A stretch of DNA of 20,262 nt from a virus. The notes below the pieces were generated by a model. That model searched no databases and was not told where the DNA came from. It saw only the letters and a list, made by a program, of their open reading frames with translations. The stretch is taken from positions 1 through 20,262 of the IMG/VR virus record IMGVR_UViG_3300044614_001074. The stretch is one strand, 5' to 3'. The position numbers and the translations under genes were made by a program. Below, in pieces: positions 1-5,057 of the stretch; within the stretch, counting starts at the first letter, position 1; every line of letters starts with the position of its first letter.

Positions 1-2
1 CT

Positions 3-215
3 GACGATCAGGTAAGCAACCCGTCGCACTATAACTCACACCCGTCCGGGGTCGAGTGCATCGAGATCATCGAGCACATGCCGCTGAACGTCGGGAACGC
101 CATCAAGTACCTTTGGCGGGCCGGTCTTAAAGACGGGGCGCCCACCGAGCAGGATTACAGAAAAGCGATCTGGTTCATCACCCGGGAGATTCAGCGGATC
201 GGAGGTAACAGATGA
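3..215 (+). CDS. DUF3310 (SaV-like) family protein, 5' end outside the window
   Basis: Reading frame 3 is open from the window edge to a TGA at 213-215, giving about 70 residues with no start codon in view. It contains SNPSHY near the visible start, then GVECIEIIEHM, GNAIKYLWRAGLKDG and DYRKAIWFI. This matches the short DUF3310 domain common in phage early regions (HY...ECI-[DE]...N.iKYlwR.g.K......DL.KA.wY.). The molecular role of the family is not established; some members are loosely annotated as nucleotide kinase-like, which I would not rely on. It ends in an ATGA overlap with the next gene, so the two are probably translationally coupled. The domain identification is confident; the function is unknown. 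Confidence 0.85.
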   Translation, partial: DDQVSNPSHYNSHPSGVECIEIIEHMPLNVGNAIKYLWRAGLKDGAPTEQDYRKAIWFITREIQRIGGNR

Positions 216-712
216 GATCCGAGGCGCAGCGCCAGATGCATGCGCAGGGTCTTATTCCCGCCAGCGGTCCAATGGGGATCCACATCTCTGTTGGCACGCA
301 GGCGGCAATCAACAAAGCGTTTCAAGAATGGAAAGAGCGCCGCGGCATTGACGACGGGGACTACTACAACCGGCGCACAGCAGCGGCGGCAGCAAAGCCC
401 GCGGAGGCCAAACCTGAGCCGGTGCAAGAGGCGCCCAAGCCACCGAAGCCACCGAAGGCGCCCAAACCATCAAAGGCAGCGCCCGCGCCAAAGGTTGCGC
501 TGACAGCCGAGGAGCGCAAAGCGCAGCAAAAGAAGACCCGCCTGGCGTGGCGAGAGCGAAACAGGGAACGCATCCGGGAACAGGCCCGACTCTTTGCGCA
601 AAAGTGGCGCGAGTCGCTTACCCCGGAGCAGCGCAAAGAAGTCAGCGCAAAAGTGATGGCGTACGCAAAGGCCGCAAAACAGCGCGCAATAGACGCAGCC
701 AAAACACAGTAA
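212..712 (+). CDS. Basic Pro/Lys/Ala-rich hypothetical protein
   Basis: The 166-residue protein starts at an ATG that overlaps the previous stop (ATGA) and sits behind a strong ribosome binding site, GGAGGT at about 201-206. Residues 1-55 form a compact-looking N-terminal part. Residues about 56-95 are a low-complexity linker of Ala, Lys and Pro (PKPPKPPKAPKPSKAAPAP), like the tail of a linker histone. Residues about 96-166 are a very basic, probably helical segment (AWRERNRERIREQARLFAQKW) of the kind found beside HNH or other DNA-binding modules, but no catalytic motif is visible. Nucleic-acid binding is an inference from charge only. A terminator follows directly, so it is the last gene of its transcript. 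The coding call is firm; the function is unknown. Confidence 0.8.
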   Translation: MRSEAQRQMHAQGLIPASGPMGIHISVGTQAAINKAFQEWKERRGIDDGDYYNRRTAAAAAKPAEAKPEPVQEAPKPPKPPKAPKPSKAAPAPKVALTAEERKAQQKKTRLAWRERNRERIREQARLFAQKWRESLTPEQRKEVSAKVMAYAKAAKQRAIDAAKTQ

Positions 713-720
713 CGCGCCAT

Positions 721-760
721 AAGCCCCCGCAGGCCAACAGTTTGCCGGGGCTTTTTATTT
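721..760 (+). terminator. Rho-independent terminator after the basic protein gene
   Basis: The arms 721-731 (aagcccccgca) and 743-753 (tgccggggctt) pair over 11 positions with one mismatch around an 11-base loop. The 3' arm runs into a T-rich tract (ctttttattt, 751-760). It lies 9 bases after the stop codon at 712 and closes the upstream gene pair. Confidence 0.85.
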
Positions 761-768
761 CCCACGCA

Positions 769-814
769 TTTCCATGCTTTTCCATGTTGACAGTGGCATG
801 TCGTGGAATAGAGT
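769..814 (+). promoter_or_regulatory. Candidate sigma70-type promoter before the Lar-like gene
   Basis: A perfect TTGACA lies at 787-792. With a 16-base spacer, TAGAGT at 809-814 matches the -10 consensus at 4 of 6 positions. Two copies of TTTCCATG spaced 10 bp apart (769-776 and 779-786) sit immediately upstream and could be an activator or operator site. The placement, after a terminator and 36 bases before the next gene, is sensible, but the -10 is weak. This is a candidate only. Confidence 0.35.
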
Positions 815-830
815 GGGCGGCGCTAGTGAT

Positions 831-850
831 ACAAACCAACCAAACAACAC
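831..850 (+). promoter_or_regulatory. A/C-rich CAAACCAACC leader without Shine-Dalgarno
   Basis: The 20 bases before the ATG at 851 contain only A and C and no purine-rich ribosome binding site. They carry the units CAAACCAACC and CAAACAACAC. A very similar leader precedes the gene at 1525, which argues for function, perhaps an unstructured ribosome-entry leader. The functional reading is inference. Confidence 0.45.
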
Positions 851-1120
851 ATGAAACACGAACCAGAAATCTGCCCTTTTTGCTTTAGCGAAAACGTGGC
901 ATGCGTAAAAGACGACGATCAGTGGCTTGTCGGATGCGACGAATGCCACGCAACGGGGCCGGCTGCTTTGTCCGAGCATTCGGCGACCATCCTTTGGAAC
1001 AACGCGATGCGCCGCAGGGCGTCCATCACCATTGCGGGAAACTGCCACAACGACCTGACAAAGACGTTTGTGCAGACTGCTTTTCAGGCGGCTGCTGCTT
1101 TCAAAAAGGGGGGCAAATGA
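851..1120 (+). CDS. Lar-like restriction alleviation zinc-ribbon protein
   Basis: The protein has 89 residues. Residues 6-51 match the Lar family: a CPFC knuckle (Cys8, Cys11), a second CxxC pair (Cys29, Cys32, GCDECHATGP) and the closing A-x-x-x-W-N motif (SATILWNN, Trp49). The four cysteines should bind one zinc. Rac-prophage Lar in E. coli modulates type I restriction-modification so that unmodified DNA is better protected, and phage homologues are usually annotated as restriction alleviation proteins. An anti-restriction role here follows from family membership and is untested. Residues 52-89 (RRRASITIAGNCHNDLTKTF...) extend past the domain. The gene opens a run of small overlapping genes and follows the candidate promoter at 787-814. 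Its start has no Shine-Dalgarno sequence but an A/C-only leader. Confidence 0.8.
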   Translation: MKHEPEICPFCFSENVACVKDDDQWLVGCDECHATGPAALSEHSATILWNNAMRRRASITIAGNCHNDLTKTFVQTAFQAAAAFKKGGK

Positions 1121-1335
1121 TTGGCCACATGTCACTGCTTACTCCAAGGCTTAATAAGCGTGAGGTAAACGCTGCAGAAAAGTACGCAAGAATCTACGAA
1201 TGTGGCGGCAATTTGGATCTATTGCATGACGCGGTAATGTTCCGGCGGATGCCGGCAAAGGTCGGGAATGTGACCCGATCTTCCTTGATTAGAAAAATTC
1301 GCGCCGTTGCTCATGAGCAGGGGGTAACACTATGA
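1117..1335 (+). CDS. Small hypothetical protein (72 aa)
   Basis: I place the start at the ATG at 1117, which overlaps the previous stop as ATGA and has a G-rich ribosome binding site (ggggggc) just upstream. The same frame is open further upstream, but only inside the Lar-like gene. The 72-residue product begins MIGHMSLLTPRLNKREV, is basic and probably helical, and ends EQGVTL. It might be a small DNA-binding or adaptor protein, but no helix-turn-helix is clear and I recognise no family. It overlaps the next gene as ATGA. Confidence 0.65.
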   Translation: MIGHMSLLTPRLNKREVNAAEKYARIYECGGNLDLLHDAVMFRRMPAKVGNVTRSSLIRKIRAVAHEQGVTL

Positions 1336-1490
1336 CCCGCATGCTCACTTACGCAGTCGAGTGCGATTTCCGTCCGTTCCGGCGCTGGATTATCCAGGCT
1401 GAGTCGGAGTCCGAGGCGCGCTTAGCCCTGGTGGCCATGATTGGCGTCCCGTACGAGGAGACCGAGGCTTCGGTCGTAAAAGCTGTCTGA
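1332..1490 (+). CDS. Very small hypothetical protein (52 aa)
   Basis: This short open frame starts at an ATG in an ATGA overlap with the previous stop, with GGGGG eight to twelve bases upstream as ribosome binding site (cagggggtaacactATG). The product begins MTRMLTYAVECDF, continues with WIIQAESESEARLALVAMIG and ends EASVVKAV. The pattern of a beta-strand followed by a helix rich in Glu, Ser and Ala resembles the many tiny phage proteins that convert a residue into an 'AESEAEAR' helix, but these have no known function. Tight coupling on the 5' side and codon use like its neighbours support it as real. Confidence 0.6.
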   Translation: MTRMLTYAVECDFRPFRRWIIQAESESEARLALVAMIGVPYEETEASVVKAV

Positions 1491-1491
1491 G

Positions 1492-1524
1492 AACAAACCA
1501 ACCAACCAACTAACCAACACAAGT
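1492..1524 (+). promoter_or_regulatory. A/C-rich leader of tandem ACCA units
   Basis: The gap between 1490 and 1525 is almost wholly a tandem of 4-base units (caaaccaaccaaccaacta, then accaacacaag) with no Shine-Dalgarno sequence. It strongly resembles the leader at 831-850. It could be a translation enhancer that keeps the start codon unpaired, or a protein-binding RNA site. The repeat is seen directly; the role is inferred. Confidence 0.45.
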
Positions 1525-1917
1525 ATGACAGAGGAAACAAACCTATCACTAAACATTCACCGGCAACTTGACGAGTACCGCGTACCGAACAAAACGGAAA
1601 AGGGGGACATGGATCTTAGCGAGCGCATTGAGTGGATTGTTCTCGTTTTAAGAAAGGCCCAAAATGAACAGGCGCATTGGAAAAGGATTGCAGAGCGTTG
1701 CCAAGAAAAACTCAGTGCGTTGTTGACGCGCCCCGAGCCAAGCCGGCTGGAGATTGCGGCGATGATTTACGCGGCTTGGGAGGCCAACCCAGAAATTGAG
1801 CTTGTGCGCCAAACCGGCAGTGACCGCGCTGCGTGTTTTGAGCCTTGTGGAGCAGTGCTAGAAGCTGACGCTTTGATTGCCGCGGTTGAAGGGAGGTGCG
1901 ACCATGATTCGCACTGA
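1525..1917 (+). CDS. Hypothetical protein (130 aa)
   Basis: The product begins MTEETNLSLNIHRQLDEYRV. Residues 31-70 (LSERIEWIVLVLRKAQNEQAHWKRIAERC) are strongly helical and could form a coiled coil. The C-terminal half (RLEIAAMIYAAWEANPEIEL, then GAVLEADALIAAVEGRC) looks like a compact helical domain. I recognise no family and see no catalytic motif. The start follows the A/C leader and lacks a Shine-Dalgarno sequence. The 3' end overlaps the next gene by 14 bp, and the ribosome binding site of that gene lies inside this one. Confidence 0.7.
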   Translation: MTEETNLSLNIHRQLDEYRVPNKTEKGDMDLSERIEWIVLVLRKAQNEQAHWKRIAERCQEKLSALLTRPEPSRLEIAAMIYAAWEANPEIELVRQTGSDRAACFEPCGAVLEADALIAAVEGRCDHDSH

Positions 1918-2287
1918 ACAGCCAAACAAGGGGTACTTGTCAGCTAATTGGGACGTCGCTTCCAAGCGCATTCAGTGCTGGGCTGATGCTGTTGACGCAA
2001 TGGTTTTCCACTTGGGCGACATTGCCGTGCTTGCTTGCGATGAGCACGACGCACGCCAGGCGATCACAGAGGAAGACTGCAGCACGGAGCTGAAAGAGGT
2101 CCGGCGCGAGATTCGCAACCTGAAGGACAAGATCTACGACCTTGAGGAGGAGCTTGCGGAGTACGAGGAAGAAGAATTGGAGTTGGTAAAGAAGCTGAGC
2201 ACCGCGGAATCGCTTTTCAGCAACCGGATCCCGGAGTGGATACGGAACCACCTGACATTCGACTTCATGAAGGAGGTGCGGGCATGA
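1904..2287 (+). CDS. Acidic coiled-coil hypothetical protein (127 aa)
   Basis: The frame is open from an ATG at 1877, but the start at 1904 is better: it has GGGAGGTG at a proper distance and yields MIRTEQPNKGYLSANWDV. Residues about 60-105 (STELKEVRREIRNLKDKIYDLEEELAEYEEEELELVKKL as a region) form a strong acidic coiled coil with heptad-like Leu/Ile spacing, so the protein probably forms a dimer or a partner complex. The ends look folded (NRIPEWIRNHLTFDF near the C-terminus). It has no recognised family. It overlaps the following gene as ATGA, and that gene's ribosome binding site (GGAGGTG) lies in its last codons. Confidence 0.7.
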   Translation: MIRTEQPNKGYLSANWDVASKRIQCWADAVDAMVFHLGDIAVLACDEHDARQAITEEDCSTELKEVRREIRNLKDKIYDLEEELAEYEEEELELVKKLSTAESLFSNRIPEWIRNHLTFDFMKEVRA

Positions 2288-2481
2288 GCAAGTATGAAGT
2301 CAGCGTGAGTGGACACGAAGAGACGTTAGTGGTAGTGGCCGCAGGCGTAAGGCATGCCAAGATGGAAGCCATTCGACTTTACGGGCATGTTTTTGCCCGC
2401 ATGGGATGGCCGAAGCTTAAAGCCAGAAAGATGGCAAAGGCTGAAGTCCAGATGCACGAGGATTTGCCCCATGGCGCGTGA
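2284..2481 (+). CDS. Small hypothetical protein (65 aa)
   Basis: The start is the ATG of an ATGA overlap, placed by a strong GGAGGTG ribosome binding site about 10 bases upstream; an in-frame ATG at 2236 lies inside the previous gene and is not favoured. The product, starting MSKYEVSVSGHEETLVVVAA, has a beta-strand pair followed by a basic helix (KLKARKMAKAEVQMHED). The strand-strand-helix shape is common among small phage early proteins, but nothing identifies its function. The 3' end overlaps the next gene by 11 bp. Confidence 0.65.
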   Translation: MSKYEVSVSGHEETLVVVAAGVRHAKMEAIRLYGHVFARMGWPKLKARKMAKAEVQMHEDLPHGA

Positions 2482-2731
2482 GTACGTCATCCGGGACCGG
2501 CGCCAGGCCCCCCAAGCCCCCGTGCCGACAGTCCGCTTGCGGATCCAGCACCGCGACACCGGCTGCTGGCTGGTTATCGAAGGGGAGCGCACATACTGGG
2601 TGCCATGCGCCCGGCCTGACTGGTCTACGGTGTTTCGCTCGAAAGAGCACGCCGTGGAGGTGACCCAAGCTCTGGGGTTGACTCATAAGGAGTACCGGAT
2701 AACTTCGAGTCTCAGTAAACAACCAACCTAA
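2471..2731 (+). CDS. Hypothetical protein (86 aa), last gene of the small-gene run
   Basis: I choose the ATG at 2471 (MAREYVIRDRRQAP) over the in-frame ATG at 2354, because it has GAGG upstream, keeps the short-overlap pattern of the run and avoids a long overlap with the gene at 2284. The 86-residue product has a strand-rich centre (TVRLRIQHRDTGCWLVIEG, then WVPCARPDW) and ends SSLSKQPT. No family is recognised. The last codons (agtaaacaaccaacctaa) happen to repeat the A/C leader sequence seen before 851 and 1525. A terminator follows about 30 bases later. Confidence 0.6.
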   Translation: MAREYVIRDRRQAPQAPVPTVRLRIQHRDTGCWLVIEGERTYWVPCARPDWSTVFRSKEHAVEVTQALGLTHKEYRITSSLSKQPT

Positions 2732-2762
2732 CGGGGTGTTAGGGTGGGGGGAATTGAATGGG

Positions 2763-2795
2763 CCCCGGCTCCCGAGTGGGATGTCCGGGGTTTTT
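2763..2795 (+). terminator. Rho-independent terminator ending the small-gene run
   Basis: The arms CCCCGG (2763-2768) and CCGGGG (2785-2790) pair perfectly around a 16-base loop and are followed by TTTTT (2791-2795). It separates the accessory genes from the repeat array and the packaging genes. Confidence 0.75.
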
Positions 2796-2897
2796 CATGC
2801 CCAAATCCGGCGTGTCTACACTGGTTTTGCTTCGTTTTGGACTAGTGTAGACACAAGTGTAGACACGCAAGTCACTGATCTACAGCTCTGTCTACAC

Positions 2898-3025
2898 TGT
2901 CTACACTGTCTACACTTCTTTTTGATAAATACCTGAGAACGCAGAACGGGTAGGGGGTGTAGTACCCCCAATGGAATTTTGAGATTTTTAAAATGTTGCT
3001 CCGGGAAGTGTAGACAGTGTAGACA
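2898..3025. repeat. Perfect 21-bp inverted repeat with an 86-bp interior
   Basis: The left arm 2898-2918 is the exact reverse complement of the right arm 3005-3025. Each arm carries two tandem copies of the 8-mer plus the flank gaag/cttc. The extra identity beyond the 8-mers shows that the arms are related as whole units. The interior (2919-3004) is AT-rich and holds a smaller hairpin. Confidence 0.85.
2953..2969. repeat. GGGGGT-ACCCCC hairpin at the centre of the array
   Basis: The arms 2953-2958 and 2964-2969 pair over 6 bp around the loop gtagt. It is not followed by a T tract, so it is not a standard terminator. It lies near the midpoint between the arms of the 21-bp inverted repeat. Confidence 0.6.
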
Positions 3026-3157
3026 AGTTGCAATCGCCTCAAAGCGTGACGGTTGCGTGTCTACAGTTCTCAAAACCGGTGTAGACATTGGCGTAGACAT
3101 TGGCGTAGACACGCTTCTCCGTTGCGATTTTCGCACCACTGCGGCACACTGGTTGAC

Positions 3158-3439
3158 ATGGCACAAACTACTCGCGTCCCCGCATTCACCGAGTCCATGA
3201 CTCGCTTCAAGATCGACGACTTCACCATCCGCATTTGGAGGGAGGAGAAGTCGGCTAAACAGTCTCCGGCGAGCTTGTTGTCGGCCATGAGCTCAGTGCT
3301 CTCCGACATCCGGGACGAGATCCTGGATGACGTCGGCGAGATCGCAAACGCCGTTGGCGCTGTAGACAAGGACATCACCGCGGTGGAAGTCCTCGACAAT
3401 GAGGGGGACGGGGTGGTCCTGTATTTCCAGTGGCCCTAA
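3158..3439 (+). CDS. Hypothetical protein (93 aa) upstream of the terminase genes
   Basis: The frame is open from an ATG at 3053, but that part runs through the repeat array and gives an unlikely Arg/His-rich peptide, so I place the start at 3158 (MAQTTRVPAFTESMTRFKID). No Shine-Dalgarno sequence is visible before either start. The 93-residue product has a strand-like N-terminal part (FKIDDFTIRIWREE), a helical middle (LLSAMSSVLSDIRDEILDDV) and an acidic end with DGVVLYFQWP. It matches no family I recognise. A further exact TGTAGACA (3361-3368) lies inside the gene. It may belong to the late transcript with the terminase genes. Confidence 0.65.
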   Translation: MAQTTRVPAFTESMTRFKIDDFTIRIWREEKSAKQSPASLLSAMSSVLSDIRDEILDDVGEIANAVGAVDKDITAVEVLDNEGDGVVLYFQWP

Positions 3440-3465
3440 GCATCTGAAGTAGACAAACTAGATTT

Positions 3466-3744
3466 ATGGCAAAGGGACGCAAAACAGGAGGGCGCAAGAA
3501 GGGCACGCCGAATAAGCTGGGCCTGTCGCTCAAGGACGGGATCCTAGAGGCTTATCACCGCGCCGGCGGAGTGGAGTACCTCGAGAGCATCGCACGGCTC
3601 GATCCACGGACCTTCTGCGCCCTCCTGGCAAAGGTCCTGCCCACCCAGATCACTGGTGGCGACGGCGCCCCAATCAAGATCGAAGTGGTCACCGGGATCG
3701 AGCGCGCCCCGGATGACCCTCCGATCCATGACGACGAGGATTGA
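3466..3744 (+). CDS. Putative terminase small subunit-like protein (92 aa)
   Basis: The protein opens MAKGRKTGGRKKGTPNK, the basic signature of short phage proteins encoded directly before TerL. A central helical part follows (LEAYHRAGGVEYLESIARLDPRTFCALLAKVLP) and then an acidic tail (APDDPPIHDDED). In the related family the 'F..LL.K.LP' motif is conserved. By position it should recognise phage DNA and bring it to TerL, but 92 residues is short for a full TerS, so this remains a role by context. Its 3' end overlaps TerL by 17 bp. The leader (aaactagatttATG) lacks a Shine-Dalgarno sequence and contains a degenerate repeat copy (AGTAGACA) at about 3448-3455. Confidence 0.65.
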   Translation: MAKGRKTGGRKKGTPNKLGLSLKDGILEAYHRAGGVEYLESIARLDPRTFCALLAKVLPTQITGGDGAPIKIEVVTGIERAPDDPPIHDDED

Positions 3745-5035
3745 CCTACGTTACGACCCCAGGCCATGGCAGAGACGAGTCCACCGAAACCTCAAGCGAT
3801 TCTCTGTTGTCGTCATACACCGGCGTGGCGGCAAGACCGTCATGGCCGTTATGGCCCTCATTCATGCCGCCCTGAAGACTACCAAGACGGAAGCCCAGTT
3901 TGCCTACGTTGCCCCGCTCTTAAAGCAGGCAAAGAAAATCGCGTGGAAGTACCTCAAGCGGTTCACCAAGGAGATCATGGGGATCAAGGTGAACGAGTCG
4001 GAGCTCATGGTGACCTTCCCAAACGGAGCAACGATCACGCTGTACGGGGCTGACAACCCGGACTCGCTGCGCGGGATCTACCTGGACGGGGTGATCCTGG
4101 ACGAGGTCGCAGACATGAAGCCCGATGTGTGGGGCGAGATCATCCGCCCGACGCTGGCGGACAGAAAGGGCTGGGCTTTGTTTATCGGCACTGTCAAGGG
4201 CGTGAACCTGTTGAGCGAGATGTACTTTCAGGCGCTCAACGATGATGAATGGTATGTGGCGAACTACGACTGCTACCAGACCGACGCGCTGCCGGCTGAT
4301 GAAATTGAATCCATGCGCAAGACTATGGGAGAGAACAAGTTCAAACAAGAGATGCTCAACGACTTCAACGCCTCAGTGCCCAATCAGCTCATCAGCTTCG
4401 ATGACGTCAAAGCTGCCGCGGGCAAGCACTTGGATCCCTCGGTGTACGAGTATTCCCCGCGGATCCTTGGCGTGGACGTCGCTCGGTACGGAGACGACAA
4501 GTCGGTGATCTTTGGCCGGCAAGGGCTGGCCTCGTTCGTGCCGCAGACCTACCAAGGCCTCTCCAACATGGATCTGGCGGCAAAGGTGGCTGAGACCATC
4601 GCCACCTGGAAGCCTGACGCGGTGTTCATCGACGCGGGCCGCGGCGAGGGCGTGATCGACCGGCTCCTGCAGCTCGGACACTCGGTGGTCGGTGTCAACT
4701 TCGGGGGCGTGCCGACCAAGCCACAGTTTGCCAACAAGCGCGCAGAGATGTGGTGGGACCTGAACGAGTGGCTCAAGGCCGGGGGCGCTATCCCGGACGA
4801 CATCAGCCTCAAGACCGAGCTGTGCGCGCCCACCTACACCTACGCCAACGCCGCGGGCAAATTCCAGCTCGAGAGCAAGGACGAGATGAAAGCCCGGGGC
4901 CTGCACTCCCCGGACGTGGCCGATGCTCTGGCGTTGACGTTTGCCTTCCCCGTGGCGCCTACCCGGGGCCCAGGGGCAAGCCTGTCTGCCGGCGGGCACG
5001 CGACCACCGAGTACGATCCCTTTGCCATCGCTTGA
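3728..5035 (+). CDS. terL: Terminase large subunit (TerL)
   Basis: TerL is the ATP-driven motor that pushes DNA through the portal and its nuclease cuts the concatemer. The 435-residue product, read from the ATG at 3728 (MTTRIDLRYDPRPWQ), has a Walker A-type motif HRRGGKT (31-37), a Walker B GVILDEVAD (121-129) with the catalytic Glu next to the Asp, and a likely coupling motif around GTVKG (154-158). The RNase H-like nuclease domain shows Asp250 in LGVDVARYGDDKS, Asp302 in AVFIDAGRGEG and Asp396/Asp399 in HSPDVADAL, so all three acidic positions are present. Length and order are normal for a phage terminase of the Terminase_6 type. In-frame ATGs at 3656 and 3713 also exist, but the 3728 start keeps the overlap with the TerS-like gene short. 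None has a Shine-Dalgarno sequence. Confidence 0.95.
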   Translation: MTTRIDLRYDPRPWQRRVHRNLKRFSVVVIHRRGGKTVMAVMALIHAALKTTKTEAQFAYVAPLLKQAKKIAWKYLKRFTKEIMGIKVNESELMVTFPNGATITLYGADNPDSLRGIYLDGVILDEVADMKPDVWGEIIRPTLADRKGWALFIGTVKGVNLLSEMYFQALNDDEWYVANYDCYQTDALPADEIESMRKTMGENKFKQEMLNDFNASVPNQLISFDDVKAAAGKHLDPSVYEYSPRILGVDVARYGDDKSVIFGRQGLASFVPQTYQGLSNMDLAAKVAETIATWKPDAVFIDAGRGEGVIDRLLQLGHSVVGVNFGGVPTKPQFANKRAEMWWDLNEWLKAGGAIPDDISLKTELCAPTYTYANAAGKFQLESKDEMKARGLHSPDVADALALTFAFPVAPTRGPGASLSAGGHATTEYDPFAIA

Positions 5036-5057
5036 CACCAAGAGGTCGAGCTCAACA

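Larger units (their letters stand above)
2813..3112. repeat. Dense array of the 8-mer TGTAGACA in both orientations
   Basis: Exact TGTCTACA occurs at 2813, 2889, 2898, 2907 and 3058; exact TGTAGACA occurs at 2846, 2858, 3009, 3018 and 3080 (positions are starts). Near copies (CGTAGACA) start at 3092 and 3104. Neighbouring copies within clusters are spaced 9 bp (2889/2898/2907 and 3009/3018) or 12 bp (2846/2858 and 3080/3092/3104). Gaps between clusters such as 31, 33 and 22 bp are close to whole helical turns. The core is imperfectly palindromic (GTGT-AG-ACAC), as expected for a protein dimer site. Replication iterons, an operator array and terminase binding sites are the main readings; its position directly before the packaging genes fits the last two well. 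Confidence 0.9.
2732..3157. other. 426-bp gene-free intergenic region
   Basis: I find no credible gene here on either strand. The short frames that cross it owe their open length to the repeats and have no ribosome binding site. From 5' to 3' it holds a G-rich stretch, the terminator at 2763-2795, the TGTAGACA/TGTCTACA array (2813-3112), an AT-rich segment with a GGGGGT/ACCCCC hairpin in its middle (about 2916-2998) and a -10-like TAAAAT at 2989-2994. No good -35 box stands 16-18 bases before the TAAAAT. Confidence 0.75.

Noticed and set aside
2736-2936. Forward open frame just after the small-gene run
   Set aside because: It passes through the terminator and the first repeats, and its C-terminus (LCLHCLHCLHF) is only the repeat in translation.
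2813-3112. CRISPR array
   Set aside because: The repeated unit is only 8 bp, occurs in both orientations at 9- or 12-bp spacing, and there are no spacers or cas genes.
2816-3166. Reverse-strand open frame across the intergenic array
   Set aside because: It is built from repeated TGTAGACA units giving a Ser/Thr/Pro/Val repeat, has no ribosome binding site and runs into the gene at 3158.
3656-3727. Upstream start for the large terminase
   Set aside because: It would overlap the TerS-like gene by 89 bases, and the added residues (MATAPQSRSKWSPGS) do not resemble a terminase N-terminus.
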